Of a DNA stretch of 64,000 nucleotides, positions 10,693-20,654 are shown piece by piece (within the stretch, counting starts at the first letter, position 1; each line of letters opens with the position of its first letter). The notes below the pieces were generated by a model. It saw only the letters and a list, made by a program, of their open reading frames with translations. It was not told the origin of the DNA and made no database searches. This DNA comes from Phytophthora hibernalis (lineage: Eukaryota; Oomycota; Peronosporomycetes; Peronosporales; Peronosporaceae): positions 221,177 to 285,176 of the forward strand of contig JAAKBF010000164.1 of NCBI GenBank assembly GCA_012656075.1, in the 5' to 3' direction. A program made the translations under genes and the position numbers.

Positions 10693-13077
10693 ATGGTCAA
10701 GGCATTCGCACCGTTCGTGGCGTCCGCCGCCATCCTCATTGCGGCTACAACTGCCGCCTCCTTGCCTGATGGCACATGGCCCGCCAGCACGGGAACTGTG
10801 CAGTACTCCGCGGCCCACACGGTCAAGGCCGGCGAGGTTTTCGACGGCAAGATGCAGACCTTTGAGCGCTCGGACATTTCGTGTGAAGGCCAAACGGAAA
10901 GCGGATCGTCCACGGCCGTGTTCCTCGTGGAGGCCGGTGGCACCCTCAAGAACGTGATCATCGGCAAGAACCAAATGGAGGGCGTGCACTGCGACAAGCA
11001 CGACTGCACCATTGAGAACGTGTGGTGGGACGACGTGTGCGAGGACGCCCTCAGTGTTAAGGGCGGATCCGCATCGAGCGTGACGAAGGTCATCGGTGGT
11101 GGTGCCCGTTACGCCGACGACAAGGTCATCCAGCACAACGGCTTCGGCACCGTCCAGATCGACGGCTTCTACGGTGAGGACATCAGCAAGCTCTATCGTT
11201 CGTGTGGCACGTGCGGCGACAAGGCCCGCAAGGTGTCCGTCTCCAACGTGTACGTCGTGAACCCGGGCAACGCCGTCGTGACGGTCAACAAGAACTGGGG
11301 CGACGAGGCCACGCTGAGCAACATTTGGGTCAAGTCGAGCAAGTCCACCGTGAAGGTCTGCCAGTGGTCGCAGGGCAACGCCAATGGCGAGCCCAAGATC
11401 CTGGGCAACGGTCCGTCTGAGCCTCTGTGCCAGTACTCGGAGAGTGACGTACACATCAACGAGGATATCTCCAATGCGGCACAGACTTCGCCCTCGTTGG
11501 CCTCTTCGTCATCAGGAGTGACACAGATGGCTTCCTCCGCTTCGACCGATTCGTCGGTGGCTTCGTCGGCTTCAGCGTCCTCTTCGTCGTCACAGGTCCC
11601 CACGCAGGCGTCGTCTTCCTCGACCGCGTCGTCGGCTTCGGCTTCATATCAGGTCTCATCTAACTTGTCGTCCACGGACGGTTCGGATGTGGCCGGCCCC
11701 GGTACGGTGTCGCCCGTTGAAAGCGGCAGCTTCGAGCAGTCCGTGGTGAGTACTGATGCTAGCCAGACCGAGCAGCAGGACTCGACGGAGGAGCCCACGA
11801 ACGCTCCTTCACTCTCGACCTCGAGCTCCGGTTCGCTTTACACGTCCTCGGAGGATGTATCGCAGACAGCCGTGCAGCAATCGAGCGTTGCCTCTAGTAG
11901 CGCTACCGATGTTCCCCAGACCGATGTGGTGCTTGATTATGACACCCCCAGCGCCAGAAATACGGGAGCTTCACAACCTTCTAGTGTGGCTTCTAGTAGC
12001 GAGAAGGACGCCTCGCAGACGGGTGTGGTGTTTGAATGCGGTTCCTCATCTGGCAGCAGTACCGAGGATATCGAGGTGCCTACTCAAGAATCAACCTCTG
12101 CTTCTGCCTCGTCGGGTAGCAACAACGCCGCTCAAAACGAAGAGCAGACCATTGCGTCTAGTGCCAGCGGTAGCACAGTCTCTAGTACCAGCTTCGCCTC
12201 CGGCAGCACCTCCAGCACCGGATCGACCACTCAGAGCTCCAACGCCGGTTCCACTACTCAGAGCGCCGCTACCGGTAGCGACTCGCCTACACAGAGCTCC
12301 GGTAGCGATTCGCCGACGCAGAGCTCAGGTAGTGACGCGACTACGCAGACTGCTACGAACTCGACGGGGTCGGTGCCGGACGGAACGTGGCCTGCCAGTA
12401 CGGGAACTGTCCTCTACAGCAAGCCGTATACGATCAAGGCCGGCGAGGTCTTTGACGGCAAAATGCAGACTTTCGAGCGCTCCGACATCACATGCACCGG
12501 TGGTGAGGGCCAGAAGGACACGGCCGTGTTCCTCGTGGAGGCCGGCGGCACCCTCAAGAACGCCATCATCGGAAAGAACCAGAAGGAGGGTGTGCACTGT
12601 GACGACCACGAGTGCACCATTGAGAACGTCTGGTGGGATGACGTCTGCGAGGACGCACTGAGCATCAAGGGCGGATCGGCGTCCAGCGTGACCACCGTGA
12701 CGAACTGCGGTGCGCGCTATGCCGAGGACAAGGTGGTGCAGCACAACGGCTACGGCACCGTCAAAATCAATGGCTTCTTCGCGGAGGAGTTCGGCAAGCT
12801 CTACCGTTCGTGTGGCACGTGCGGAAACATTCCTCGCACAGTCACGCTGGAGAATGTGTACGCGGTGGACCCGCTTGTTAGCATCGTCACGGTGAACAAG
12901 AACTACAATGACAAAGCCACGCTGAAGAACATCTATGTGAAGACGACGGACGGCAAGAAGGATGTGAAGGTGTGTCAGTGGTCGCAGGGAAGCAAGACTC
13001 CGTCGAACCTGGGCGCTGGTCCGTCCGGGACATTGTGCCAGTACACGGAGAGCGACATCCATATTAACGAGGAGTAA
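10693..13077 (+). CDS. Secreted pectate lyase with two PL3 domains
   Basis: The 794-aa protein would cleave de-esterified pectin (polygalacturonate) by beta-elimination in the plant apoplast (EC 4.2.2.2 type activity). Residues 1 to about 21 form a signal peptide (MVKAFAPFVASAAILIAATT). Domain 1 spans about 22-262 and domain 2 about 560-794; both begin with PDGTWPAS. Each has the PL3 hallmarks GVHCD, NVWWDDVCEDAL, IKGGSASSV or VKGGSASSV, a QHNG motif and KLYRSCGTC with the conserved Arg/Cys region. The linker of about 300 residues is Ser/Thr/Ala-rich, mucin-like and probably O-glycosylated. I chose the ATG at 10693 over upstream TTG because it follows the shared leader and gives a clean signal peptide. 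Usual PL3 enzymes have a single catalytic domain of about 200-240 aa, so the fusion is unusual. It is the head-to-head partner of 5416-7800. Confidence 0.92.
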   Translation: MVKAFAPFVASAAILIAATTAASLPDGTWPASTGTVQYSAAHTVKAGEVFDGKMQTFERSDISCEGQTESGSSTAVFLVEAGGTLKNVIIGKNQMEGVHCDKHDCTIENVWWDDVCEDALSVKGGSASSVTKVIGGGARYADDKVIQHNGFGTVQIDGFYGEDISKLYRSCGTCGDKARKVSVSNVYVVNPGNAVVTVNKNWGDEATLSNIWVKSSKSTVKVCQWSQGNANGEPKILGNGPSEPLCQYSESDVHINEDISNAAQTSPSLASSSSGVTQMASSASTDSSVASSASASSSSSQVPTQASSSSTASSASASYQVSSNLSSTDGSDVAGPGTVSPVESGSFEQSVVSTDASQTEQQDSTEEPTNAPSLSTSSSGSLYTSSEDVSQTAVQQSSVASSSATDVPQTDVVLDYDTPSARNTGASQPSSVASSSEKDASQTGVVFECGSSSGSSTEDIEVPTQESTSASASSGSNNAAQNEEQTIASSASGSTVSSTSFASGSTSSTGSTTQSSNAGSTTQSAATGSDSPTQSSGSDSPTQSSGSDATTQTATNSTGSVPDGTWPASTGTVLYSKPYTIKAGEVFDGKMQTFERSDITCTGGEGQKDTAVFLVEAGGTLKNAIIGKNQKEGVHCDDHECTIENVWWDDVCEDALSIKGGSASSVTTVTNCGARYAEDKVVQHNGYGTVKINGFFAEEFGKLYRSCGTCGNIPRTVTLENVYAVDPLVSIVTVNKNYNDKATLKNIYVKTTDGKKDVKVCQWSQGSKTPSNLGAGPSGTLCQYTESDIHINEE

Positions 13078-13383
13078 GCTTGTTGATATCATAGACCACG
13101 GAGATAGAGCGCGAGCTGTAGCGCACTTTGAAGTATTGTTGTTGTTGCGTATGCAAAGGGTAGACCACATAGATGTACATTTCATGAGACCTCTTTCTTA
13201 GATCACGTCAGCGAGAAGAAGCGAATTTCCAACAGAAGACTGTACTCAAGCAACGCTTAGTCTTGTGTTTACTACCCCATGCATACCGACCGGTACTTGC
13301 AAAATTGGTCTGCGAGTCCAATTCTTGCTAACAACTTCTACAGCTCACACATAGGCTTTAAAGCCGAGTCATTTTACCCATGT
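13078..13383. other. Intergenic, 3' flank of pectate lyase
   Basis: The first 120 bases after the stop are recognisably related to the 3' flank of the gene ending at 25455 (shared AGATAGAGCGCG, GCGCACTTTGAAGTATTG and TTTCATGAGACC). The right gene of pair 1 therefore keeps the ancestral 3' UTR, whereas the left copy loses it about 17 nt after its stop. No other feature is seen. Confidence 0.5.
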
Positions 13384-14385
13384 TCAGGTACGCTTCTTGC
13401 TTTTGCACCCTCCCTCAGCTGGATAATCGTCGCCGCTGCTTTCTTCGATAGCATCGCTAGCATCACCCGCCACACTGCTTTCAGTTGAGTTGGTCACTGA
13501 GGCACTCGAAGGGGATTCAGTCGCTGTGGGTGTCGAAGTTGGTGCATTTGACTCGGAGCTTCCAGAGTCCGGAATTTCTGGGGTAGACGGTGGTGTGGTG
13601 GAGGAGGGGTTCTGTGTTGGCGGTGTTGTTGAGTTTCCGTTCCCAGCAGAGCTCCCACTGCAATTATCAACGTACGAAGGTTGGCCAAAGATGTAGTACT
13701 GCTCGTAGTCGTCGTTACTCCCCTTGTACTGTGTCGATTCGATCGAGTTAGTGTAGAAGTAGAAACACTCGTCGCTGCCCAAGTCCTCATTTTTGGCTAC
13801 TCGATCACCACCGACAAGGTCGGGCATTCTGGCTCACTACTCGATCCCGTTGTGGTGAGTGTGATATCAGCACACGATACGAACTGCGGCTCGGCCCAAC
13901 CGATGTTGCCGTAACTGGACCCCACACCGAACCAAACCCACTGCAGTACGTAGTCACCTTCGTCAAGCCAATCGGGGAGAGTGATCGTGTCCCCACAGGA
14001 GATGGTATGGTCCCCACTGCTGTCGCCTGCGTAGCGACTCGTTGAACCGTCAGCCGGAACACAGTCCGGTCGGACTCGCGACACGTGTAGAAGAACACGT
14101 TATCGTCAAAGTCAGAGGCGGTCTCAGTGCCAACAGGTGAAATTGCCCAGCGGATGAATCCACCAAGGTGATTGTTTCGCCAGTAGCGAACGTCAATAGT
14201 CTCACCAGGAGAAAATGAGGTCGGTGTGCCGGGGTGGTGTTGGGGCATCCCACCGTGCCGTCGGTCGTGCGTGGGCCCGTATCGCGGGAAACGGGCTTCA
14301 CAAGCCACGAATGAGCCTCCACAGAGGCGGGAGTGAAGAAACTCAAGGCGGCAAAGACAACAATTGAGAGCGGAAGGAACTTCAT
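13384..14385 (-). pseudogene. AA17-like lytic polysaccharide monooxygenase, frame-broken
   Basis: From ATG at 14385 the protein starts with a signal peptide (about residues 1-24, ending VEA). The next residue is His in HSWLVKPVSRD, which would form the copper histidine brace of an LPMO. Other conserved pieces are YWRNNHLGGFIRWA (probable second copper His), YVLQWVWFG, SYGNIGWAEPQFVSCAD, GSDECFYFYTNSI and a final Ser/Thr/Pro-rich low-complexity tail. This matches the oomycete-specific AA17 family, whose characterised Phytophthora members oxidatively cleave pectic homogalacturonan. As written, the segments lie in different frames, with shifts at about 14235, 14075 and 13825, each a single base and the first at a C run. 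The neighbouring pectate lyases act on the same polymer. Family call: fairly sure; whether the breaks are real: unsure. Confidence 0.75.
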
Positions 14386-14396
14386 CGCGGCAGGTC

Positions 14397-14412
14397 GAAT
14401 CGAAAAGTGAGC
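14397..14412 (-). promoter_or_regulatory. Oomycete-type core promoter of the AA17-like gene
   Basis: On the minus strand GCTCACTTTTCGATTC lies 12-27 nt upstream of the ATG at 14385. It fits the oomycete core promoter consensus (GCTCATTYYNCAWTTT) with few mismatches. Its position suggests a very short 5' UTR. Confidence 0.45.
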
Positions 14413-14925
14413 TGGAGTGGAAGTGAAAAGGTATAGACCAGATCACCCGAAAGCCCTGCGTTGCAAAACCGCAAAGTAGTCACTTCAGTCAACTGGCCGG
14501 ACTGCAAGGACGCCTTTGGGTGAGAATTAACCGCGTCTGCCCGCATGGTTTCGCAGCGTTATCGCCAACCCGTTTGTTCGGTGGTGTCTATCAGGGTGCC
14601 TGTGGGCATCCCGATTTCGGGATATCAGGATTGACTACCGTACGGTATCCCTTCTAATGATTGGTAGCGCTCGAAGCGTTCTTTCGGTGATCCGTGCAAC
14701 CAAATGGATAGATACCTACGTCTCATTTTCCATTCACCGTGGGTTCTGACACCGCAAATTCGTCGAGGCGACTGGCAGCAGTGCGTGAAGTGCTTCTTTG
14801 GTCAGTGCGGTGGATAATTTGAAGGTGAATATCTTACGCCTGTTAGCGAGCGTGAAAATAGGCATCCCGACACAGTACGATAAATAATATCACCAGTAAT
14901 TCTGCACAGACCGACAGGCCGATGT
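14413..14925. other. Intergenic
   Basis: This is presumably upstream DNA of the AA17-like gene and the 3' flank of the ankyrin/WW gene. No ORF with domain content, RNA gene or repeat is recognised. Confidence 0.4.
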
Positions 14926-17078
14926 TCAGTGTAATTGGTAGTGAGTGCTAGCCGTATCTTCGTTCCGAGGCTTTTCCCGTTCACCTGGTGCATCTTCGTA
15001 GTCACCTCGGATGAGATGCACCTTGGAGTGCCGTCGCTTCCGCTGTTTGCGGGCTTTCCGACGTTCTGCTTCGAACTTCGCAGCGGCAGTCGGGTTGTCA
15101 AGAGAGGTCAGAGGGCTAACCATCGGGATCAAACACACCGGAAGCTGCTGTCCTGCACCCTCTAGAAGAATGCTACCCGTGCTGTGCTCTGTTGATATTG
15201 TATAAGAGTGGTTTACGTCGTTTTCAGATAGCTTGCCATAGATACTCGACTCATGTTCTTCGTACCCCACGGGCCAAACGTCTGGCGGATGGAACTCTCC
15301 GGGTTTGTACCAAAATGATTCACCCGTGACCGTGTTGTAGTAGTACGCGAAACCATCTTCAGTGAAGGCTTCCGTCCACTTTCCACCTTCACCTTGGGAG
15401 ATTAGTAGCGTCGATAATTCCTGCGCCACAACTGCGGTGGTCTCCAGTAGCACACTCGCCTTGGCTGGGCTTGAGGGTTTTGCAGTGTAAGTCGTCGCCG
15501 GCAAACTTTGGTAGTCGTTAATATCCACCGCACATTGGATGTGGTTGTTGCCCAGAGCAACGTGGTAGGCACTCTCCCCACTAAAATTGTAAAAATGTGG
15601 ACTGGCTGCAGTCTCTAGCAGTGCGCGAACGCTTTCGAGACATCCACATCCAGCAGCCACATGAAGCGCTGTATTTCCTTCACTGCATTGCGCGTCAATA
15701 AACCCTTCATTTAGCAGCTCACATAGGAAATGAAGCGCTTCGAGTCCTGTTGAGCATGCGGCGGCGTAGTGTAGTGCTGTCCAGCCGTTATCATCGCGTA
15801 GTTCTGGCTGTGCTCCCGCGTCACATAGCAATTGCATCATCTAGGTCACATAAATCGCAAGAACCAGTCGTTTTGGTGAGAGTTTGGCCGAAAAATCTAC
15901 CATTATTGCACGAACCTTGACATCGCCAGCGTTGGCCGCAGCATGGAAAGCAGTAACTCCGAGCACACGGCAAGTCAACTTGAATCATTGGCGCATCAAG
16001 AAGAACACGAGCCGTGGCGAGGTCCCCGGACGCAGCGACCAACAGCAGTGGGCTTTCTTTTCTACACAGATAAATGGACACACAAGCACGGTAAATGAAT
16101 AATCATCATATCTCCTGAACGAAACGTACTCGTGATTTTGCAAATTGCAACCAGCACCCATTTGAAGAAACATCAGAGTTGTACTAGCACTCTGATCTCC
16201 AAGATTGATCTTGATGGCGGTGTGCAGCAACGAGTTGCCGTCATCGTCGCACAGCGACGACAAGCGTTGCGGACGGCAGCCCGAAATCTCTAAAATTGAG
16301 CGAAGTCTGTTTTCCAGCGTATGCATGCCAAGTTGATCATTCCGTACACGGAACAACAAGCGGGAAATCTCCTCGAAAACAGATTTGTCGATCGTTTCGG
16401 TGCAGGTCGACTGCGTCTCTAGCTCGTCTAAGGGGAATTCCGCGCGTATTTGCTGAGTTCATCCAGATACTCTTGCCACTGATGCGCATTGAGCCCCAGT
16501 CGATAAGGAACATCCTCTCGTGCCTTCTCAGGTCTCCACTGGAATACAACTGTGCGATCGTCACGAGTGACTATCTGGAAACTATTCGCAGGCTCATTCA
16601 GCACAGATACATCAGCGATATTGGTGAAAGCGATGGAATTTGTAATGGAAGTGACGCTGTCTTCACTGTCAAGCTCTCTTTCATGTCGCCACTGAAGACG
16701 ACTAGTCAACCCGTCGACTTCGCACCATACGCGTCGAGCTACGCCCATTTTTGCAGCTTGTTCTTTGATATCCTCACAGAAGTCGAGACCCATGGCAGAA
16801 CATCGCCGCAAATGATCCAGCTCGTAGTCACGGTCGGACACCCAGCACACGCCACACTGATCGCATCTTCGAGGATACTCGCGTAACTGAGGTGCTGGAG
16901 GTGGATGAATGCTGCTGCTTCCGGTACGATTGCTGCCTTCGGAAGGGAACTTCCAGAGATACCCGCCAATCGACAGTACATCGGCTTCTTTGGGTACTTC
17001 CTGATGGTTGTTAGCGGACGCGACAACAGCTTCCACCAGTGATGTTACGACAGCCTCAACCTCTGCTGCTTCCGACAT
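14926..17078 (-). CDS. Ankyrin-repeat and WW-domain protein, two introns, two apparent frameshifts
   Basis: Exon 1 starts at ATG 17078 and has a Cys/His cluster (CDQCGVCW ... DHLRRC) that may bind zinc. Ankyrin repeats follow (GNSLLHTAIKIN, then KESPLLLVAASGDLATA, DNGWTALHYAAACS, GNTALHVAAGCG). A WW domain comes next (WTEAF ... YYYNTVTGESFW, with its second aromatic position Trp) and a basic Lys/Arg-rich C-terminus. Introns of 68 nt (16129-16062) and 75 nt (15915-15841) have GT...AG borders and restore frame, the second joining exactly at phase 0. Two single-base breaks remain, near 16440 and near 15965. Ankyrin and WW modules bind proteins, so this is probably a cytoplasmic scaffold; its partners are unknown. 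Exact function is not assignable. Confidence 0.7.
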
Positions 17079-17229
17079 GACGTTTTGAGTCGTGGGTGAG
17101 CTATTCGCTTTTGGTCGATTCGTAGTCGAGATGAGACTACAAATATAACACGCATGACATGGGGCTTTAGTTGAACTAAGTTAGTTCACGCTCATATTCT
17201 CAAAACGGTTGGTTGGTATCGTTGTTGAC

Positions 17230-18943
17230 TCAGGCAAACGACTGCAACTTGTCGACAAACTGGGCAGACGACATCACCTGCGCGCCTCGTCTTGAAAAGC
17301 TCTCCAGCACCGAGTCCCCCGTAGTGGATCCTCTCATCATGAGAAGCGTTTCTTTCAGCACGGTGACCTGGTAGCCTCTGTCCAACGCAGTCTGCACACA
17401 AGACTCGACGCTTCCCAGCACCGAGATGCCCATGACAACGATATGTGTGACCATCAGGTTCCGCAGGACGTAGTCAAGGTTTGTAGCCGCGAATACACTG
17501 TCCACATCGAGAACAAACTACAATCAGCATCCGAACAATATGAAAGTTAGCGCTCGCAACGTACTTGACTCCTGTTCGAGGGAGGACGATGTCACTATCC
17601 TCAACCGGGGCGATTCGCTTCGGAACTTTCGCACCAAAGCCGTTCTTAGGTACGTGGATGCCTGTGTGCTTGTGTGCCCGAGAACGCTCCCGGCCGTCGC
17701 GCGTAGCACTCTCCACCACCGAGTAAATGACTTCCATGCCTTCCGTCGCGCGGCTAGCGAGAAGTACATCCTGGATCGTTGGAATGAGCACATTATCGAC
17801 GCTGTCATAGAACTCAGCGTTGTCGTCACCTGAGAGACCTCTGGCTGGACTTGAGCGAGTCGGCTCGGGCTCACTCTTCCTGTCCGAATCCTCGTCGCTT
17901 GCAATGTCGATCAAATCTGTTGTCCGCTTCGCACCATATCCGTGACGCAGTGTAAAGTAGTTTTGGACATCCAAAATCACCAAGGCGGTCGTCATGGGGC
18001 ACCAATGCAGCATCGCCAAGGCAGCCGCAGCATGAACACTCTCCACTTCATCCTGGTTGTCTCCTCGGCAGGCATCGAAATGTTCCCCAACACGGCTGCG
18101 GCGTGTCGAGCAAACCGAGTTACTCTTCACCGAAGATGAATCCGGCGACCACTCGAAGGCGAACTCGCTGGCACTTGTGCTTGGTGCAGCTACAACGGTC
18201 CCAGACGAAGACTTTAGTGCAGACCCTTTCGACTTCCCCAGACGATAGCGCAGTAAGGTTGCAGCCTCTTTCTGTTGATGTTCACGCTGCTGTTTGAGCT
18301 CAATACTGCGTGCTGCACTTCCATTCTGCTGCGCGAGACTTTCCTGCTGCGCCAGCACCCGAGACGCCGTCTCTGCTCCGAGGAACCGAATGGTCAAGGT
18401 CAGTTCTCTGCGGTCCAGGTACGCGTCACGTATCTGCTGGAATATGTCTTTGGCATGGGCCCTCGAGACCATCATTGCTGGAATCGTCACGGTCGCTTCC
18501 AGCTGATCGTGTCGCTGACCTGCATCCATGACGAACGGTTCACCGTCCCCGTCATCGCTGTTGTTGGCCACCAGCACCGCCACTGCACCAGCTAACTGCG
18601 CGTGCAGCACCTTGGTGACGAAGTCGCATATTCCACGCTGGAGGACCGCAATCTTGCCCCGAACCTCGAACGCGTTCTTGAGTGGCATGTGCGCAGTCAC
18701 CGGTTGTGCCACGACGGCCTGCGCGTAGATGTCTTGGCCCTCCCGCACGTTGTTAGCACCAAAGTCGGCCATGGGGCAGTACACCAGTTGCTCTTGCAGC
18801 TCCAGGAACGACCAGAACATGATAACGCCGATGCAATTGGGACCCGACTCAAGATATGCGACCGGCCGTGAAGAGGCGGCTCCATTCGTGGAAGGGCGGC
18901 GGCGATGGCGAGTCTCCCCCAGCAGCTCGGCCAAGCAGTCCAT
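17230..18943 (-). CDS. PA domain-isochorismatase-like fusion, one intron
   Basis: Exon 1 is 18943-17565 and exon 2 is 17497-17230. The 67-nt intron is bounded by GTACG and ACAG and joins LPRTGV to NVFAATNLDYVLRN in frame, giving 548 aa. The N-terminal third carries a protease-associated (PA) domain (GKIAVLQRGICDFVTKVLHAQLAGAVAVLVANN region). A low-complexity Ser/Arg linker follows. The C-terminal half is a cysteine-hydrolase/isochorismatase fold beginning TTALVILDVQNYF. The catalytic Asp is present, but the usual Lys before the VF motif is Arg, and the nucleophile Cys position in GISVLGSVES is Ser, so activity on an isochorismate-like substrate is doubtful. An alternative start is ATG at 18820 (507 aa), which would leave a promoter gap to the divergent gene at 18942. 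There is no signal peptide. Confidence 0.75.
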
Positions 18944-19599
18944 GGGCCTCGGCTTCCTGTCGTCCCCGCAGGCCTCCGACTACCTGCCGTCCATCTCGCC
19001 GACCGTCGTGTACTCGACGGCACAAGCGGCGTGGACGCCACAAGAGCTGCAGACGCTGCATTCAGGCCTCGCACAGTTCCCGGCCGACCAGTTCGATAAC
19101 GTCACGCGGTACATCAAGATTGCCGTCACACTGCCACGAAAGTGTGTGCGCGACGTCGCTTTCAAAGTCAAGGCGCTCGGGTACCCGAGCGGCCAACCGA
19201 CTGCAGCCATGAAGCGCATGAAGATCGAGCCGTACCAAGAACCCAACCAGTCCGCGGAGCTGGAAGAGGCTCGACTCGCAGCACTGCTGCAGGATAACGT
19301 GCTGGCCATCAACATGATGCGCACGAACCTGCTCAACGGCAAAGCGGACGAGAATCGCGTGCAGATGCTCAAGTTCCGTGATAACTGCCAGACGGTCATG
19401 TCCGCGTACGTTGTTTTCTTACTCTCTTAGTCTGTGAAGGCTGGCGCTAAATTGACTTCTATCGTGTGGATTGAACAGCCTCGGCGGGATCTGCACGTCC
19501 ATCCCTCCGCTGCCACTGCAGCTTGACACATCGCTACTGGGCGAAGACAACGACGACGGGAGAAATAGTAACAATGACAGCAGCAGCAAGAACCAGTAA
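18942..19599 (+). CDS. SANT/Myb-like domain protein, one intron
   Basis: Exon 1 is 18942-19405. The intron 19406-19478 (73 nt) begins GTACGT and ends AACAG, and exon 2 is 19479-19599, giving 194 aa. The core WTPQELQTLHSGL ... YIKIAVTLPRKCVRDVAFK is a SANT-like fold of the kind found in small chromatin-complex subunits in plants and animals. A Lys/Met-rich segment and a helical stretch (EEARLAALLQDNVLAINMM) follow, and the tail is Asp/Asn/Ser-rich. Splicing avoids the in-intron TAG at 19428. The frame stays open upstream to 18729, but the ATG at 18942 places the start just before the conserved part. A nuclear regulatory role is inferred only from the domain. Confidence 0.7.
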
Positions 19600-19925
19600 G
19601 GAACGAAGACGACACTGCACATATACTTGGTTAGCAACTCTTCTCCCTCTACAGAGTCTTCAAACCTGTTTTTATGCTTTCATGCCAAATGAAAAGTGGC
19701 TTCATCGCGCTTGACTACTGGTACGCTTCAGTCAGTTCAACACTGCGCGTGAGTATATAATATTATTATACATGTACAGCTTATGTGAATTATCGAAGTT
19801 CTCGTTGCTGCATTTGAACTCTTGCGATGTTTACACATTTTGTAGCTCCGCGCCACCATCGTAATCAAAGTCCAATCGTAATCATAGGATAGTGAAGTCA
19901 GTTCTCGTTATTCTTGCTTGCAGAC
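19600..19925. other. Intergenic, upstream of NLP gene
   Basis: This stretch is AT-rich with no coding content seen. TCAGTTCTCGTTATT at about 19898-19912 resembles an oomycete initiator and lies about 15 nt before the NLP start codon. Confidence 0.4.
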
Positions 19926-20654
19926 ATGAACCTCCGCGCGCTGTTTATCTCTGTTGCCGCTGTCACCCTCTGTGCAGCCGATCCTGTCTTCATCGACCAC
20001 GACAAGGTGCAACCATTCACCCAACCCGAGCCGGTCACCGTCTCCGAGAAGGCCGCCGTCCGATTTAAGCCGAGCCTGCGGATCGACAGCGGATGCCACC
20101 CGTACCCTGCTGTCAATGCTGCCGGTGAGATCAGTGCGGGTCTAAAGGGATCAGGATCGCCTAGTGGAGATTGCAAGGGGCCGAGCTTGGGCTCGCAGGT
20201 GTACGGTCGAGCCGTTTGGTACGGCGACCTGTGGGCCATCATGTACGCGTGGTATTTCCCGAAAGACAAACCGATCCTCAGGAAGGGTCAGCGCCACGAG
20301 TGGGTGAACGTTGTCGTGTGGCTTGATAACCCTGCGCACGAAAGACCTACTATCATTGGAGTATCGCCTTCGTCGTACGTGACAACGTACTTCAAGTACA
20401 CGCCTCCTCGCGTAGACGAGCTCAGCGGTTTGACCCCCATGATCAACTACGTGGCCGACGACTACAATCATGGCTTCCACACTGTGGACACGACTCGGGA
20501 AACCGATGGGGAATTCCAAGACCTCATCATGTGGGAGCAGGTGACCGATGAGGCGCGTACCGCACTAAACGACACGGACTTCGGCGAGAATGCACCGGTC
20601 CCCTTCATCGATGCCAACTTCAAGATAAACCTCGAGAAGGCTTGGCCGTACTAG
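19926..20654 (+). CDS. NPP1/NLP necrosis- and ethylene-inducing-like protein, altered heptapeptide
   Basis: The 242-aa intact ORF starts with a signal peptide of about 18 residues (MNLRALFISVAAVTLCAA). It has the two conserved cysteines of type 1 NLPs (Cys57, Cys83) and the AIMYAWYFPKD segment (residues 104-114), the region recognised by plants as an nlp20-like pattern. Type 1 NLPs are secreted and, when cytolytic, bind plant plasma-membrane sphingolipids. The signature heptapeptide GHRHDWE is here GQRHEWV (residues 121-127). Three positions that contribute to the metal/active site in the characterised Pythium protein are thus changed, so a non-cytotoxic member is likely. The upstream TTG at 19914 is not a plausible start. 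Family assignment is firm; loss of toxicity is inference. Confidence 0.93.
   Translation: MNLRALFISVAAVTLCAADPVFIDHDKVQPFTQPEPVTVSEKAAVRFKPSLRIDSGCHPYPAVNAAGEISAGLKGSGSPSGDCKGPSLGSQVYGRAVWYGDLWAIMYAWYFPKDKPILRKGQRHEWVNVVVWLDNPAHERPTIIGVSPSSYVTTYFKYTPPRVDELSGLTPMINYVADDYNHGFHTVDTTRETDGEFQDLIMWEQVTDEARTALNDTDFGENAPVPFIDANFKINLEKAWPY

Larger units (their letters stand above)
9371..13077. repeat. Inverted duplication 1, right arm
   Basis: This arm mirrors 5416-9126. Corresponding positions sum to about 18493 near the gene starts and about 18490 nearer the centre, which shows a 3-bp indel between them. It contains the intact copy of the gene. The non-duplicated spacer between the arms is 9127-9370, about 245 bp. 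Confidence 0.9.

Noticed and set aside
12325..13185. Long antisense ORFs over the pectate lyase genes (also 5404-6168, 10666-11454, 21787-22614, 23767-24594)
   Set aside because: They are frame shadows of high-GC coding sequence, rich in Val/Arg/His, and have no domain. The sense strand has a clear secreted PL3 protein.
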